A stretch of 64,000 bases of DNA from Pseudomonas mohnii. GTDB taxonomy: Bacteria; Pseudomonadota; Gammaproteobacteria; Pseudomonadales; Pseudomonadaceae. Position numbers and translations under genes: made by a program. The stretch covers positions 5,645,501 through 5,709,500 of the forward strand of contig NZ_FNRV01000001.1 in assembly GCF_900105115.1 (NCBI RefSeq), read 5' to 3'. Positions within the stretch are counted from its first letter, which is position 1. Each line of letters opens with the position of its first letter. Positions 25,565 to 35,258 of the stretch are shown here, one piece after another. The notes beneath the pieces are model-generated. The model saw only the letters and a list, made by a program, of their open reading frames with translations. It ran no database searches and was not told where the DNA came from.

Positions 25565-26083
25565 TTACCCGAACAGATCAGCGGTCATTCCGGCTCCGAG
25601 CCATTGAGCACCTTCCAGCGTCAGTAGCTTCTCCTTCGCCTCAAGCCCCCCGGCAAATCCCGTCAGCTTCCCCGACGCACCAATCACCCGATGGCACGGC
25701 GCGATAATCGAAATCGGGTTCTTGCCATTCGCCGCACCCACCGCCCGGACCGCACTCGGGGTGCCGATCTGCTCGGCGATCTGGCTGTAGCTACGGGTCT
25801 CGCCGAACGGAATGGTCAACAGCGCTGCCCAGACCTTTTTCTGGAACTCCGTGCCGACAAACTCCAGATCCAGCTCGAAATGATGGCGGCCGCCGGCGAA
25901 GTATTCGCGCAGTTGTTGCGCCGTGCGCAGCAGAATCGGATTGTCAGGCGCTTCGCTCATCGGGCCGAGCCGCACCCGGCCGGGTTTGTCGTTTTCCCAG
26001 AGGATGGCCGCCAGTCGCGAGCCGTTCGCAACCAGCTTCAACTCGCCGACCGGAGACGCCAGGGTGCTGCAGGTGTAGGTCAT
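25565..26083 (-). CDS. ogt: Methylated-DNA--protein-cysteine methyltransferase
   Basis: 172-residue suicide repair protein that moves O6-alkyl groups from guanine (and O4 from thymine) to its active cysteine, Cys130, in PCHRVIG at 129-135. The N-terminal ribonuclease-H-like domain (1-75) is Ogt-type, without the Ada zinc domain. The helix-turn-helix with arginine finger is seen as SAVRAVGAANGKNP. ATG 26083 (MTYTCSTLAS) gives family length. It is divergent from ggt. Confidence 0.94.
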   Translation of the reverse strand: MTYTCSTLASPVGELKLVANGSRLAAILWENDKPGRVRLGPMSEAPDNPILLRTAQQLREYFAGGRHHFELDLEFVGTEFQKKVWAALLTIPFGETRSYSQIAEQIGTPSAVRAVGAANGKNPISIIAPCHRVIGASGKLTGFAGGLEAKEKLLTLEGAQWLGAGMTADLFG

Positions 26084-26219
26084 GCCGAAGGCCGCGCCGA
26101 ATGGTTGAACGGGCGTTAAGGATACTGTCTCGCCGGGGAGGCGCAATACGCAATCGCGACCATACTTGCCTACGGCTCCTGAAGCGTTCCCCTGTTCAAT
26201 AACAAGAAGAGACCGACTG

Positions 26220-27947
26220 ATGAAGTACGAACCTTTTGCCAAATCGCTGATAGCGACCTCATTGGCACTCAGCTGCCTGATGGCCCACGCCGCCTCCGTA
26301 GCCCCGGTCGCGGCCGAAAACGGCATGGTGGTCACTGCCCAGCATCTGGCCAGCCATGTGGGTGTGGACGTGCTCAAGAGCGGCGGCAACGCCGTCGACG
26401 CCGCCGTGGCGGTGGGGTACGCGCTGGCGGTGGTCTATCCCGCCGCCGGTAACCTGGGCGGTGGCGGTTTCATGACCATCCAACTGGCCGATGGACGCAA
26501 GACCTTCCTCGATTTCCGCGAAAAAGCCCCGCTGGCCGCCACCGCCAACATGTACCTCGACAAAGAGGGCAACGTTGTGCCGGACCTGAGTACCCGCGGC
26601 CACTTGGCCGTCGGCGTGCCCGGCACGGTGTCCGGGATGGAACTGGCCCTGAGCAAATACGGCACCAAACCGCGCAAGGAAGTGATCGCCCCGGCCATCA
26701 AGCTGGCCGAAGACGGCTTCGTGCTGGAACAAGGTGATGTCGATTTGCTGGACTACGCCACCGACGTGTTCAAGAAGGACATGAAGGATTCCGGGGCGAT
26801 TTTCCTGAGCAACGGCGAGCCGATGCAAGTCGGACAGAAGCTGGTGCAGAAAGACCTCGGCAAAACCCTGAGGACCATCTCCGAGAAGGGCGCCGACGGC
26901 TTCTATAAGGGCTGGGTCGCCGACGCCATCGTCACCTCCAGCCAGGCCAACAAGGGCATCATCACCCAGGCCGACCTGGACAAATACAAGACCCGCGAAC
27001 TGGCGCCGATCGAGTGCGACTACCGTGGCTACCACGTGGTCTCGGCCCCGCCTCCGAGCTCCGGTGGCGTGGTGATCTGCCAGATCATGAACATCCTCGA
27101 AGGCTACCCGATGAAGGACCTGGGCTATCACTCGGCCCAGGGCATGCACTATCAGATCGAAGCGATGCGCCACGCGTACGTGGACCGCAACAGCTACCTT
27201 GGCGACCCGGACTTCGTGAAGAACCCGATTGCTCATCTGCTGGACAAGAATTACGCGACCAAACTGCGCGAAGCCATCAATCCGCAAAAGGCCGGTGTGT
27301 CCCGCGAGCTCAAGCCTGGCGTCGCGCCGCATGAAGGCAACAACACCACCCATTACTCCATCGTCGACAAATGGGGCAACGCAGTGTCGGTGACCTACAC
27401 CCTCAACGACTGGTTCGGTGCCGGGGTCATGGCCAGTAAAACCGGGGTCATTCTCAACGACGAAATGGACGACTTCACCTCGAAGATCGGCGTGCCGAAC
27501 ATGTACGGCCTGGTGCAGGGTGAAGCCAACGCCATCGCCCCCGGCAAGGCGCCGCTGTCATCCATGAGCCCGACCATCGTCACCAAGGACGGCAAAGTGG
27601 TGATGGTGGTCGGCACCCCCGGCGGCAGTCGCATCATCACCGCAACCTTGCTGACCATGCTCAACGTCATCGACTACGGCATGAACATCCAGGAAGCGGT
27701 CGATGCACCACGTTTCCACCAGCAATGGCTGCCGGAGGAAACCAACCTCGAAGCCTTCACCACCAGCCCGGATACAGTGAAGATCCTCGAAAGCTGGGGC
27801 CACAAGTTTGCCGGGCCGCAGGACGCCAACCACCTGGCGGCGATTCTCGTCGGCGCGCCGTTCCTGGATGGCAAACCGGTAGGCAAGAACCGCTTCTACG
27901 GCGCCAACGATCCACGGCGTAACACCGGGTTGTCGCTGGGTTATTGA
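26220..27947 (+). CDS. ggt: Gamma-glutamyltransferase (periplasmic)
   Basis: 575-residue Ntn hydrolase that cleaves glutathione and other gamma-glutamyl compounds. A Sec signal peptide of about 24 residues (MKYEPFAKSL...MAHA) precedes the large subunit. Autoprocessing is expected before Thr376 in NNTTHYSIVDKWGNAVSVT, which is also the nucleophile. GTPGGSRIITATLLTMLNVIDYGMN near the C-terminus is the conserved glycine loop. ATG 26220 starts just before the signal peptide; the frame to 26166 has no signal. It is followed by a hairpin and the isochorismatase gene. Confidence 0.95.
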   Translation: MKYEPFAKSLIATSLALSCLMAHAASVAPVAAENGMVVTAQHLASHVGVDVLKSGGNAVDAAVAVGYALAVVYPAAGNLGGGGFMTIQLADGRKTFLDFREKAPLAATANMYLDKEGNVVPDLSTRGHLAVGVPGTVSGMELALSKYGTKPRKEVIAPAIKLAEDGFVLEQGDVDLLDYATDVFKKDMKDSGAIFLSNGEPMQVGQKLVQKDLGKTLRTISEKGADGFYKGWVADAIVTSSQANKGIITQADLDKYKTRELAPIECDYRGYHVVSAPPPSSGGVVICQIMNILEGYPMKDLGYHSAQGMHYQIEAMRHAYVDRNSYLGDPDFVKNPIAHLLDKNYATKLREAINPQKAGVSRELKPGVAPHEGNNTTHYSIVDKWGNAVSVTYTLNDWFGAGVMASKTGVILNDEMDDFTSKIGVPNMYGLVQGEANAIAPGKAPLSSMSPTIVTKDGKVVMVVGTPGGSRIITATLLTMLNVIDYGMNIQEAVDAPRFHQQWLPEETNLEAFTTSPDTVKILESWGHKFAGPQDANHLAAILVGAPFLDGKPVGKNRFYGANDPRRNTGLSLGY

Positions 27948-27962
27948 GCCTTGTGTTTGGAC

Positions 27963-27986
27963 GGGGACGGACTTATGTTCGTCCCT
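27963..27986. other. Hairpin after ggt
   Basis: GGGACG (27964-27969) and CGTCCC (27980-27985) enclose 10 bases, 17 bases past the ggt stop. There is no T-run, so termination is uncertain; it may be a 3'-end stabilising stem. Confidence 0.45.
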
Positions 27987-28014
27987 GTTCCACTGACTTC
28001 TCAAGGAAGGAACC

Positions 28015-28548
28015 ATGACTACCGCACTGTTAATCATCGACGTCCAGCAGGCCTTGTGCTCCGGCGAGTATGAGTGCTTCCAGATCCAGCGCGTCATCGA
28101 CAGCATCAACGGCCTCAGTGCCAAGGCCCGAAGCAAAGGGCTCCCCGTGGTGCTGATCCAGCATGAAGAAAAGGGCAGTCCCCTGGCACGCAACGCCGAA
28201 GGCTGGCAACTCGCCGAAGGATTGCAAACCGTGTCCCAGGACCTGCGCGTACGCAAGACCACCCCGGATTCGTTCTACCAGACCCACTTGCATGACCAGT
28301 TGCAGGAGCTGGACGTCAGCCGCCTGATCATCTGCGGTCTGCAAACCGATTACTGTGTCAACGCCACCGTGCGCCAGGCATTGAAACTGGGTTACGACGT
28401 CGTGCTCGCGGCCGACGCCCACTCCACCGTCGACAACGGCAATATGGCCGCTGAAGACATCATCGCCGAGCACAACAAGGATCTGGCGCACCTGACCAGC
28501 GCTGTTGCCCGGATCGACGTCGTCCCGGCCAACGATATCCGACCCTGA
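28015..28548 (+). CDS. Isochorismatase-like cysteine hydrolase
   Basis: 177-residue cytosolic hydrolase of the isochorismatase/nicotinamidase fold. The catalytic triad is visible: Asp9 in LLIIDVQQA, Lys81 in RKTTPDSF and Cys114 in GLQTDYCVNATVR. The substrate is unknown (amides or ureido compounds are usual in this family). AAGGAAGG precedes the ATG. It lies 67 bases after ggt but a hairpin separates them. Confidence 0.9.
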   Translation: MTTALLIIDVQQALCSGEYECFQIQRVIDSINGLSAKARSKGLPVVLIQHEEKGSPLARNAEGWQLAEGLQTVSQDLRVRKTTPDSFYQTHLHDQLQELDVSRLIICGLQTDYCVNATVRQALKLGYDVVLAADAHSTVDNGNMAAEDIIAEHNKDLAHLTSAVARIDVVPANDIRP

Positions 28549-28557
28549 AACCACCCC

Positions 28558-28615
28558 ATTTGGGAGCGAGCCTGCTCGCGATGGCGCCTTCGCTGGCAAG
28601 CCAGCTCCCACAGGC
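28558..28615. repeat. Compact mixed REP pair
   Basis: A GCTCGC-type arm (TGGGAGCGAGCCTGCTCGCG) is joined almost directly to an inverted arm of the GCTGGC type (TTCGCTGGCAAGCCAGCTCC). The usual 40-50-base spacer is missing and the arms come from two REP types. Confidence 0.8.
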
Positions 28616-28634
28616 ATTGCGCTGATGCCTTTAT

Positions 28635-29537
28635 CTAAGGCGCGCCAAAGATGTCGATCAATTCGTTCAGGAAGGCACTGACCAGATCGCGCTGTCGCGA
28701 TGAATGCCGCACCGCCGCGTGGAAACCCACCTCATAGCGCAGCAACTCGGGGTTGAGCGGGTGCAGTTGCCCCAATTGTTCATGCCGTGCCGCGTAGTGT
28801 TGCGGCAGAAAACCCAAATGTTGGCCCGACAGAATCAACAGGGCGGCGCCGTCCATGCTGTCGGTCAGCACCGTCAGGCGTTCGATGGAGGTGGGTGCCG
28901 GCATTTCCGGCAAGGGGTGGCTCGGCCAGACCCAGTCATAGTGGCTGACATCGTCACGGGTCAGTGCGCCCACCTGGCCAAACAGCGGATGAGACGGTGC
29001 GCAGTAGGCGATCTGGGTTTCCTGGAACAGGGGGAAGTAGTCGATATTGGGCAAGCGGTGCCAGAAATAACCGATGGCCAGGTCGATGTGGCTGTTGATG
29101 ATTTTCTCTTCCAACAGCGACGACGACAGTTCGGTGAAGTGAAAGTACAGGCCTTCATGCCTGGCCCGCAGGCGCGCAATCGCCAGGCCGATCTTTTTGT
29201 TGGCCACCGGGTCGATCTGCCCGAGCAGGCCGATGTTGATGTTGCCCGAGACTTTGCGGTTGATGTGCTGCACTTCAACCCGGAAGCCTTCGGCTGCCGC
29301 GAGCAAGCGCCGGGCCGCCTCGACAAACTGGCCGCCCTTGGGCGTCACCGAAAATCCGCCCCGTCCACGCTCGCACAGACGAAATCCGACCCGCGCCTCA
29401 AGCGTCGCCAACTGTGCGCTGATGGTCGGCTGCGTGGTGTTGAGGGCGGTTTGCGCCGCCGAAATCCCGCCCGCCTCGACGACGGTAAGAAATACCCGGA
29501 TCAAGCGTAGATCCAGCTCCGTTACATTCCCCAGCAT
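28635..29537 (-). CDS. LysR-family transcriptional regulator
   Basis: 300 residues. Winged HTH in residues 8-66 (GGISAAQTALNTTQPTISAQL), then the periplasmic-binding-like co-inducer domain. It is divergent from the NCS1 permease/nitrilase pair and most likely controls it; a 24-base inverted repeat lies 20 bases upstream of its ATG, suitable for autoregulation. The effector is unknown, perhaps the imported nitrogen compound. Confidence 0.9.
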   Translation of the reverse strand: MLGNVTELDLRLIRVFLTVVEAGGISAAQTALNTTQPTISAQLATLEARVGFRLCERGRGGFSVTPKGGQFVEAARRLLAAAEGFRVEVQHINRKVSGNINIGLLGQIDPVANKKIGLAIARLRARHEGLYFHFTELSSSLLEEKIINSHIDLAIGYFWHRLPNIDYFPLFQETQIAYCAPSHPLFGQVGALTRDDVSHYDWVWPSHPLPEMPAPTSIERLTVLTDSMDGAALLILSGQHLGFLPQHYAARHEQLGQLHPLNPELLRYEVGFHAAVRHSSRQRDLVSAFLNELIDIFGAP

Positions 29538-29556
29538 GGGCGCTCCCGATGTTCAA

Positions 29557-29580
29557 TTACATAGGTGTAGATCTATGTAA
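29557..29580. promoter_or_regulatory. Candidate LysR operator
   Basis: TTACATAG - GTGTAGAT - CTATGTAA: perfect 8-base arms with an 8-base centre in the divergent region between the LysR gene and the NCS1 permease gene. Confidence 0.65.
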
Positions 29581-29736
29581 ACAGTGTGCCTGCGATATTT
29601 TACCGCCCTGACCAACGCCATACATTGCAGGGAAACCAGGGTCATCGTCAGCTTTTTCGGGATTTTCATCTGATCTGGACGTCGAAACGACCGCTGCGCC
29701 CACAATAAAAACAATCAACTGCATAGGAACCATCGT

Positions 29737-31236
29737 ATGTCAGGAACCCCACTTTCTGCGCGCGCCGCCGAGGCCGGCAGCGGGTTGGCCATCGAAGGCC
29801 ACTCGATCGATTACATTCCGGAAAGCGAACGCCACGCCAAGCTCAGCAGCCAGGGGCCATTCTGGTTTCTCGGCAATTTCCATTTCTTCACCATCTCCAT
29901 CGGCTTTGTCGGCCCGAGCCTCGGGTTGTCTGCTCTGTGGACCATGCTGGCCGGCGCCCTGGGCATCATGTTCGGCACCATTTTCATGGCCTTCCACGGC
30001 TCGCAAGGGCCGGAAATGGGCCTGCCGCAGATGATCCAGTCGCGCGCCCAGTTCGGTTATCGCGGGGTGATCCTGGCGTTGATGGCGACGATGTTCGTGT
30101 TCGTCGGATTCAACGTGGTCAACATCTCGCTGATCATGAACGGTCTTGAGCATGTGTTCGGGATCAACCCGACTTACGTCGCCGTGGCTGTGGTGCTCAT
30201 TGGCGCGCTGCTGTCGATCTACGGCCACGACCTGATGCACAAAGCCTTCAAGTGGGCATTACTGGCGACGTTGCCGTTGTATGCGCTGGTGACGATCGCG
30301 TTGATGTTCGGCGCCGGTTCCGAAGGCGTCACGCCAGCTACTGACCTGGGCTTCAACTGGGTTGCCTTCGCCACGCTGTTTGCCATCGGCGCCAGCTACA
30401 ACATTTCCTATGCACCTTACGTTTCCGACTATTCCCGTTACCTGCCGAAGAACACCAGCCGGCCGAAACTGATCGCGGCGGTGTTCATCGGCGCCTCGTT
30501 GTCGGGTAGCTGGATGATCGGCCTCGGTGCCTGGCTCGCCCAGGAACTGAAAGCGGCGGACGCGCTGGTGGCGCTCAATCAGGTCGGTTCTTCGATGGTG
30601 CCGGGGTTGGGCAATCTGCTGGTGGTCGTGTCGGTGGCGGGTTTCCTGCCGATCATTGCGCTCAATACCTATAGCGCCATGCTGACGCTGCTGACCGGTG
30701 TCGACTCGATCAGCAAGATCACCCCGACGCCCCGTGCCCGGGTGCTGTCGATCAGTGTCATCAGCGTGATTTTGTTGACCTGCGTGCTGTCGATCAAAGG
30801 TGACGGCATTGCACTGTTGAACACCTTCCTCGTCTTGCTGCTGTACTTCCTCGTGCCCTGGACCGCGGTCAATCTGGTGGACTACTTCTTCGTCCGCAAG
30901 GGCCGCTACGCGATCCCGCACTTCTTTACACCGAACGGTATCTACGGCGCCTGGCAATTTCGTGGCATCGCCTCCTACCTGATCGGGTTTGCCGCGATGG
31001 TGCCGTTTTTCTACATCTTCGATGCCGCCGCCAACAAGGAAGTGTTCGTCGGCCCGCTGGCACGCATGCTTGAAGGGGTCGACATTGCCTGGCTGGTGGG
31101 TCTGGTGGTGTCCGGCCTGACTTATTTCCTTCTCAGTCGTTCGCTCGACCTGGTCGCCGAGCGCCGGGTCATCGATGGGATCAGCGAGAAGGACATTGTC
31201 GCCATGGCTCATCAAACGGAGGAGGCAGGGCGTTGA
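29737..31236 (+). CDS. NCS1-family permease (cytosine/purine/allantoin type)
   Basis: 499 residues with about 12 hydrophobic segments. Characteristic parts are [40 protein letters not shown] and [16 protein letters not shown], the NCS1 signatures. Members import nucleobases, hydantoins, allantoin or related compounds with Na+ or H+. ATG 29737 is the first after a weak ribosome site. The stop overlaps the TTG of the nitrilase gene, so both are probably made together. It is closely similar to the permease at 50026, suggesting duplication. Confidence 0.92.
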   Translation: MSGTPLSARAAEAGSGLAIEGHSIDYIPESERHAKLSSQGPFWFLGNFHFFTISIGFVGPSLGLSALWTMLAGALGIMFGTIFMAFHGSQGPEMGLPQMIQSRAQFGYRGVILALMATMFVFVGFNVVNISLIMNGLEHVFGINPTYVAVAVVLIGALLSIYGHDLMHKAFKWALLATLPLYALVTIALMFGAGSEGVTPATDLGFNWVAFATLFAIGASYNISYAPYVSDYSRYLPKNTSRPKLIAAVFIGASLSGSWMIGLGAWLAQELKAADALVALNQVGSSMVPGLGNLLVVVSVAGFLPIIALNTYSAMLTLLTGVDSISKITPTPRARVLSISVISVILLTCVLSIKGDGIALLNTFLVLLLYFLVPWTAVNLVDYFFVRKGRYAIPHFFTPNGIYGAWQFRGIASYLIGFAAMVPFFYIFDAAANKEVFVGPLARMLEGVDIAWLVGLVVSGLTYFLLSRSLDLVAERRVIDGISEKDIVAMAHQTEEAGR

Positions 31237-32078
31237 ACACTGCAAAAAGTACCGTGGTCGCTTGCTGTCAGTTGGCGCCGAAAATCGGTGACCTCGCTTA
31301 CAACCGCAGCCTCACCGAGCGTGCCATTCGCTCGGCGGCCCTGCGAGGGGCGCAGGTTGTGGTGTTGCCGGAACTGGTGCAGAGCGGTTACCTGTTTGCC
31401 GACCGCAACGAGGCCCTGGCCCTGGCGGAAACCCGCGATGGCCCGGCGCTGCGCCTGTGGCAAGCGCTGGCCCGGGAACTGAACCTTGTCATAGTGGGCG
31501 GCTTCTGTGAGCACCTGGGCGGCGATGATCTGGCCAACAGTGCGGCGCTGATCGATGCTCAGGGCGTGCGTGCGGTGTACCGCAAGGCGCATCTGTGGGA
31601 TGCGGAGAAGGAGATCTTCACTGCCGGCAGTGAAGCGCCGCCGGTCATTGAGACCGACCACGGGCGTATCGGAATGCTGATTTGCTACGACCTGGAATTC
31701 CCCGAGTGGGTGCGCCTGCCGGCGTTGGCCGGCGCAGACCTGCTCTGCGCCCCGGTCAACTGGCCCGACGGCCCACGTCCGCAAACCGAACGCCCGGCGG
31801 AAGTCTTGCGGGTACAGGCCAATGCCTCAGTCAACCGTTTGTTCATCGCCGCGTGTGACCGCTACGGCCATGAGCGCGGAGTGGGCTGGGTGCAGGGCTC
31901 GGTGATCGTCGACGCCGATGGCTATCCGGTAGCCGGGCCCGCGGAGCAGGGCGGTGAGCAGATTTTGCTGGCCACCCTGAACCTCGCCGAGGCCCGCAAC
32001 AAGCGCATCAGCGAGCGCAATGACCTGCATCGCGATCGGCGCCCGCACCTGTACGGGATGGACCGCTCGCTCGACTGA
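31233..32078 (+). CDS. Nitrilase-superfamily (carbon-nitrogen) hydrolase
   Basis: 281-residue cytosolic amidase. The Glu-Lys-Cys triad is visible: Glu47 in VVLPELVQSGY, Lys118 in YRKAHLWDAEKEIF, Cys151 in LICYDLEFPEW. The start is TTG 31233, overlapping the permease stop, with GGAGG just upstream; no ATG fits. Coupling to an NCS1 permease suggests it deaminates or deamidates the imported compound (inference). Other family members act on N-carbamoyl compounds, omega-amides or nitriles, and these cannot be told apart here. Confidence 0.9.
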   Translation: MNTAKSTVVACCQLAPKIGDLAYNRSLTERAIRSAALRGAQVVVLPELVQSGYLFADRNEALALAETRDGPALRLWQALARELNLVIVGGFCEHLGGDDLANSAALIDAQGVRAVYRKAHLWDAEKEIFTAGSEAPPVIETDHGRIGMLICYDLEFPEWVRLPALAGADLLCAPVNWPDGPRPQTERPAEVLRVQANASVNRLFIAACDRYGHERGVGWVQGSVIVDADGYPVAGPAEQGGEQILLATLNLAEARNKRISERNDLHRDRRPHLYGMDRSLD

Positions 32079-32223
32079 CGGCCAGCGCAATACCCGTCAC
32101 GCCCATCCTCTGTAGAAACCTGGTTTGCCAGCGAAGACAGCCTTGCGGTGGGTTCTGTGGACGCCATCGCAGCGCCTGTGGCATGGTCGAATCGAAAACC
32201 ATGCAGCGAACAGGATCGACAGG

Positions 32224-33243
32224 ATGGAGGAGGGGAGCAAGATTGGCGTCGACACGTCGATGGTCACGCTGCGAGCGTTCAACCAATGCGTATTGCACTT
32301 GGGACGTCTGGCACGGGAATGTGGCGCCGCCGAATTCATCGCCGACGGCCTGCAGGCATTTCGGCACTTGGTGCCTTTCGCATCGGCATGGTGGGGCGAG
32401 ATGTCCACCTCGGTGGCCAGCGCACCTCCGCAGAGCTGGATGCACGGGCGCATCGACCTGCCCGATTCCTTCGCTGGCGATTGGCAAAAAAGCGCCGGTA
32501 GCGACAAGTTTTCCCACGACACCTTGAGCCAACCCGGCGCAGTCATCCGTGACAGTGGCTTCACCGACCCCAATGCCGAGGTGGATGCGTTCGCCCGGCG
32601 CCATGACCTCTATCACCCGATGTGCATCACCTTTGAGTTGCCGGAAAGCGGCCTGATGTTTTTTGTCTGTCTTTATCGGGGGGCCGAGGCCCCGGGTTTC
32701 AACGACATTGAGGCCGAGTTGTTTTCGGCATTCTGCGAGCACCTGTTGCAACTGTGGCGGTTTCAGGTGCAGGACATGATCCGCGTCGACACCGGCAACG
32801 GCGCCAGCGACTTCGGCGTCGCGCGCCAGGACGGGGGCCTGCTCTACATCGGCGCCGGGTTGTGCACCATGATCCAGCGGGAACTGCCTGGCTGGAACGG
32901 TTCGACACTGCCCGCCGAAGTCATTGCGCAGTTACCCAAGGCGCCTTGCGTCATGCGCCTGGGGCGCTCTGCGCTGGCCCTGACCCCCAACGCGGAACAC
33001 GTGATCCTGTCGCTGGAAACCCAACCACGCGGCGCGGTGCTGGCGCCTCGCGAACGGACCGTGGCGATGCTGTTTGCCGCCGGTCATTCCTACAAAGAAA
33101 TCGCCAGAATTCTCTCCCTGAGCCCGGCGACGGTGCGCACCTACTTGCGCAACTGCTACCTGCAACTGGGTGTGAAGAGCAAGGTGGAGCTCGGCTCGGT
33201 GCTGCGTTTGCCAAATTCACCGGAGATCGTGCGCCGGGAGTGA
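32224..33243 (+). CDS. LuxR-type transcriptional regulator
   Basis: 339 residues from ATG 32224; an in-frame TTG at 32125 and ATG at 32260 are alternatives. The last 65 residues form a LuxR/GerE HTH with LAPRERTVAMLFAAGHSYKE and ATVRTYLRNCYLQLG. The N-terminal 230 residues are not an obvious autoinducer or receiver domain; no phosphoacceptor pattern is seen. It sits between the amidase and the lipoprotein amidohydrolase, both on its strand, and may control one of them. Confidence 0.83.
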   Translation: MEEGSKIGVDTSMVTLRAFNQCVLHLGRLARECGAAEFIADGLQAFRHLVPFASAWWGEMSTSVASAPPQSWMHGRIDLPDSFAGDWQKSAGSDKFSHDTLSQPGAVIRDSGFTDPNAEVDAFARRHDLYHPMCITFELPESGLMFFVCLYRGAEAPGFNDIEAELFSAFCEHLLQLWRFQVQDMIRVDTGNGASDFGVARQDGGLLYIGAGLCTMIQRELPGWNGSTLPAEVIAQLPKAPCVMRLGRSALALTPNAEHVILSLETQPRGAVLAPRERTVAMLFAAGHSYKEIARILSLSPATVRTYLRNCYLQLGVKSKVELGSVLRLPNSPEIVRRE

Positions 33244-33391
33244 GCGCCATGGCGCAAATAACCACCTGACCCTCCTCATTTGAAGAGGTCCATCCAACCG
33301 CCGCGCTCTATAGGGTATGCCCTGCATATCAAGGGCTTGCGCGGCAGTCTGTTCGGGCCACTTCAAAACTATAAAAACAGGGGTGAGGCAA

Positions 33392-35245
33392 TTGAAATTG
33401 TCCAGGCTATTTATCGCCGTTGCCGGTGCAACGGCCGTTTCCTGCGTGGCGCTGGTGGGGTGCCAGACCGAGGGTTCGACAAGCGCTGACGTGGTCATGC
33501 GCAACGGCTACGTGTACACCGTCGACGGCAAGAATTCGGTGCAGCAGGCGGTGGCGGTCAAGGACGGCAGGATTGTCTATGTCGGCAGCGACGAGGGGGC
33601 CGCTTCCTACATCGGCACCCAGACCCAGCAGATCGACCTGGCCGGGCGCATGCTGATGCCGGGCTTGATCGATGCGCACATGCACCCGGGGGACGGCGGC
33701 CGGGCCATGACCCTGTGTGACCTGAAATACCAGACCATGACCCGCAAAGTCTTCCAGGAAACCATCCAGGCCTGTCTGGATGCCGAAAAGGACAAGGGGC
33801 CCGACGTCTGGCTCGAGGTCGGCAGTTGGGACCGCATGGGCATGGACGGCCTTGATGGCGACCCAGACAAATCGACCCTCGATGCGCTGAAGACCCAGCG
33901 TCCGATCCAGGTGCGTTCCACCGATTTCCATACCGTGCTGGTCAACTCCCGTGGCCTCGCGGTGGCGGGCATCGACAAGCACACGGCCAACCCCGGCGAT
34001 GGCAAATACGTGCGCGACAGTACCGGCAACCCGACCGGCATCTGCGAGGACGGCGCGGCCGATGCCATGGCCGCGGTGGTACCGCCCGCCACCGAGGCCG
34101 AGAAGTTGATTCAGAGCCGCGCCGCGCTCGATGCCATGCGCCAGCAAGGTATCACCAGTTTCTTCGATGCCCTGTCCGGGCCGGAGAACGCCAAGGCGTT
34201 CACCATGCTGGAGCAATCGGGCGAGTTGACCGCTCGGGCCTTGCTGGCCATCAAGCTCGATCCGGCCGCCGCGGCTGCCGACCCGGACAAGACCATTGCC
34301 GAAGCCAAGAGCCTGGCCAGCCTGTATGACCAGGGCGAGGCCAAAGTCACACCGGGTGTGAACATGCGCCACGTCAAATTGTTCATGGACGGCATCATCA
34401 ATGCGCCGGCCGACACTGGCGCCATGTTGACGCCCTACCTGCACAACGCCGGCACGGAAAAGGCACCGAAATGGACGCCTGGCAAGAATCGCGGCGAATT
34501 GTATTTCCCGCCGCAAGTGCTGGACCCGCTGCTATTGAAAGCGGTGCAGGCCGGTTTCGATCCACACCTGCATGCCACCGGTGACCGCGCGGTGCGTGAC
34601 TCGCTCGACGCCATCGAATACGTGCGCAAGCAATTGCCCGGCAATGCCTTCCGACCGACCATCACCCACGCCGAATCGGTGGACCCCGCGGACTACGGGC
34701 GCTTCAAGGCCCTGGACGTGACCGCCAACATGTCTTTCCAGTGGGCACAGCAAGCGCCGTCCACGGTCGATGGCACCAGCGATCACCTCGGTGTCGAGCG
34801 CTTCGCGCGCATGGAACCGTCGGGCAGCATCGCCCGCGCCGGTGGCCGCGTGGCCTATGGCAGCGATTGGCCGGTCGATCCGCTCGATGAATTCCTGGCA
34901 TTGAAGATCGGCGTCACCCGCTCGGGCGATCCGCAGAACCCGCACAGTTATGGCCCCGACTATGCGGGCAGACTCAACGCCGAGCCGGCACTGTCCCGTG
35001 CCGACGTACTGCGCACCATCACCCTGAATGCCGCCGAGCAACTGAAACTGGATGCCGTGGTCGGTTCGCTGGAGGTGGGCAAATTCGCGGACTTGATCGT
35101 TCTCGACAAAAACTTCATGCAGGTTCCGGAGGACGCGTTGGGGCGCAACAAGGTGCTGCTGACGATGGTCGGCGGCAAGATCGTGTGGGCCAAGGCACCG
35201 TTCGTGGGGCAGGTGGCCGTTAACGAACAACAGCCTGTCCGTTAA
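33392..35245 (+). CDS. Lipoprotein amidohydrolase (YtcJ-like, metal-dependent)
   Basis: 617 residues. The best start is TTG 33392 (MKLSRLF...), 7 bases after AGGGG; it gives a lipoprotein signal with lipobox LVGC (Cys24). The amidohydrolase-3 domain has HxH metal ligands in GLIDAHMHPGDGG, then HVKLFMDG, FDPHLHATGDRAV, ITHAESVDP and YGSDWPVDP. Substrate unknown; homologues act on amides or N-acyl compounds. Most YtcJ relatives are cytoplasmic, so export is unusual. It is followed by a REP cluster, then a second NCS1 permease. Confidence 0.87.
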   Translation: MKLSRLFIAVAGATAVSCVALVGCQTEGSTSADVVMRNGYVYTVDGKNSVQQAVAVKDGRIVYVGSDEGAASYIGTQTQQIDLAGRMLMPGLIDAHMHPGDGGRAMTLCDLKYQTMTRKVFQETIQACLDAEKDKGPDVWLEVGSWDRMGMDGLDGDPDKSTLDALKTQRPIQVRSTDFHTVLVNSRGLAVAGIDKHTANPGDGKYVRDSTGNPTGICEDGAADAMAAVVPPATEAEKLIQSRAALDAMRQQGITSFFDALSGPENAKAFTMLEQSGELTARALLAIKLDPAAAAADPDKTIAEAKSLASLYDQGEAKVTPGVNMRHVKLFMDGIINAPADTGAMLTPYLHNAGTEKAPKWTPGKNRGELYFPPQVLDPLLLKAVQAGFDPHLHATGDRAVRDSLDAIEYVRKQLPGNAFRPTITHAESVDPADYGRFKALDVTANMSFQWAQQAPSTVDGTSDHLGVERFARMEPSGSIARAGGRVAYGSDWPVDPLDEFLALKIGVTRSGDPQNPHSYGPDYAGRLNAEPALSRADVLRTITLNAAEQLKLDAVVGSLEVGKFADLIVLDKNFMQVPEDALGRNKVLLTMVGGKIVWAKAPFVGQVAVNEQQPVR

Positions 35246-35258
35246 ACACAAATCCCCT

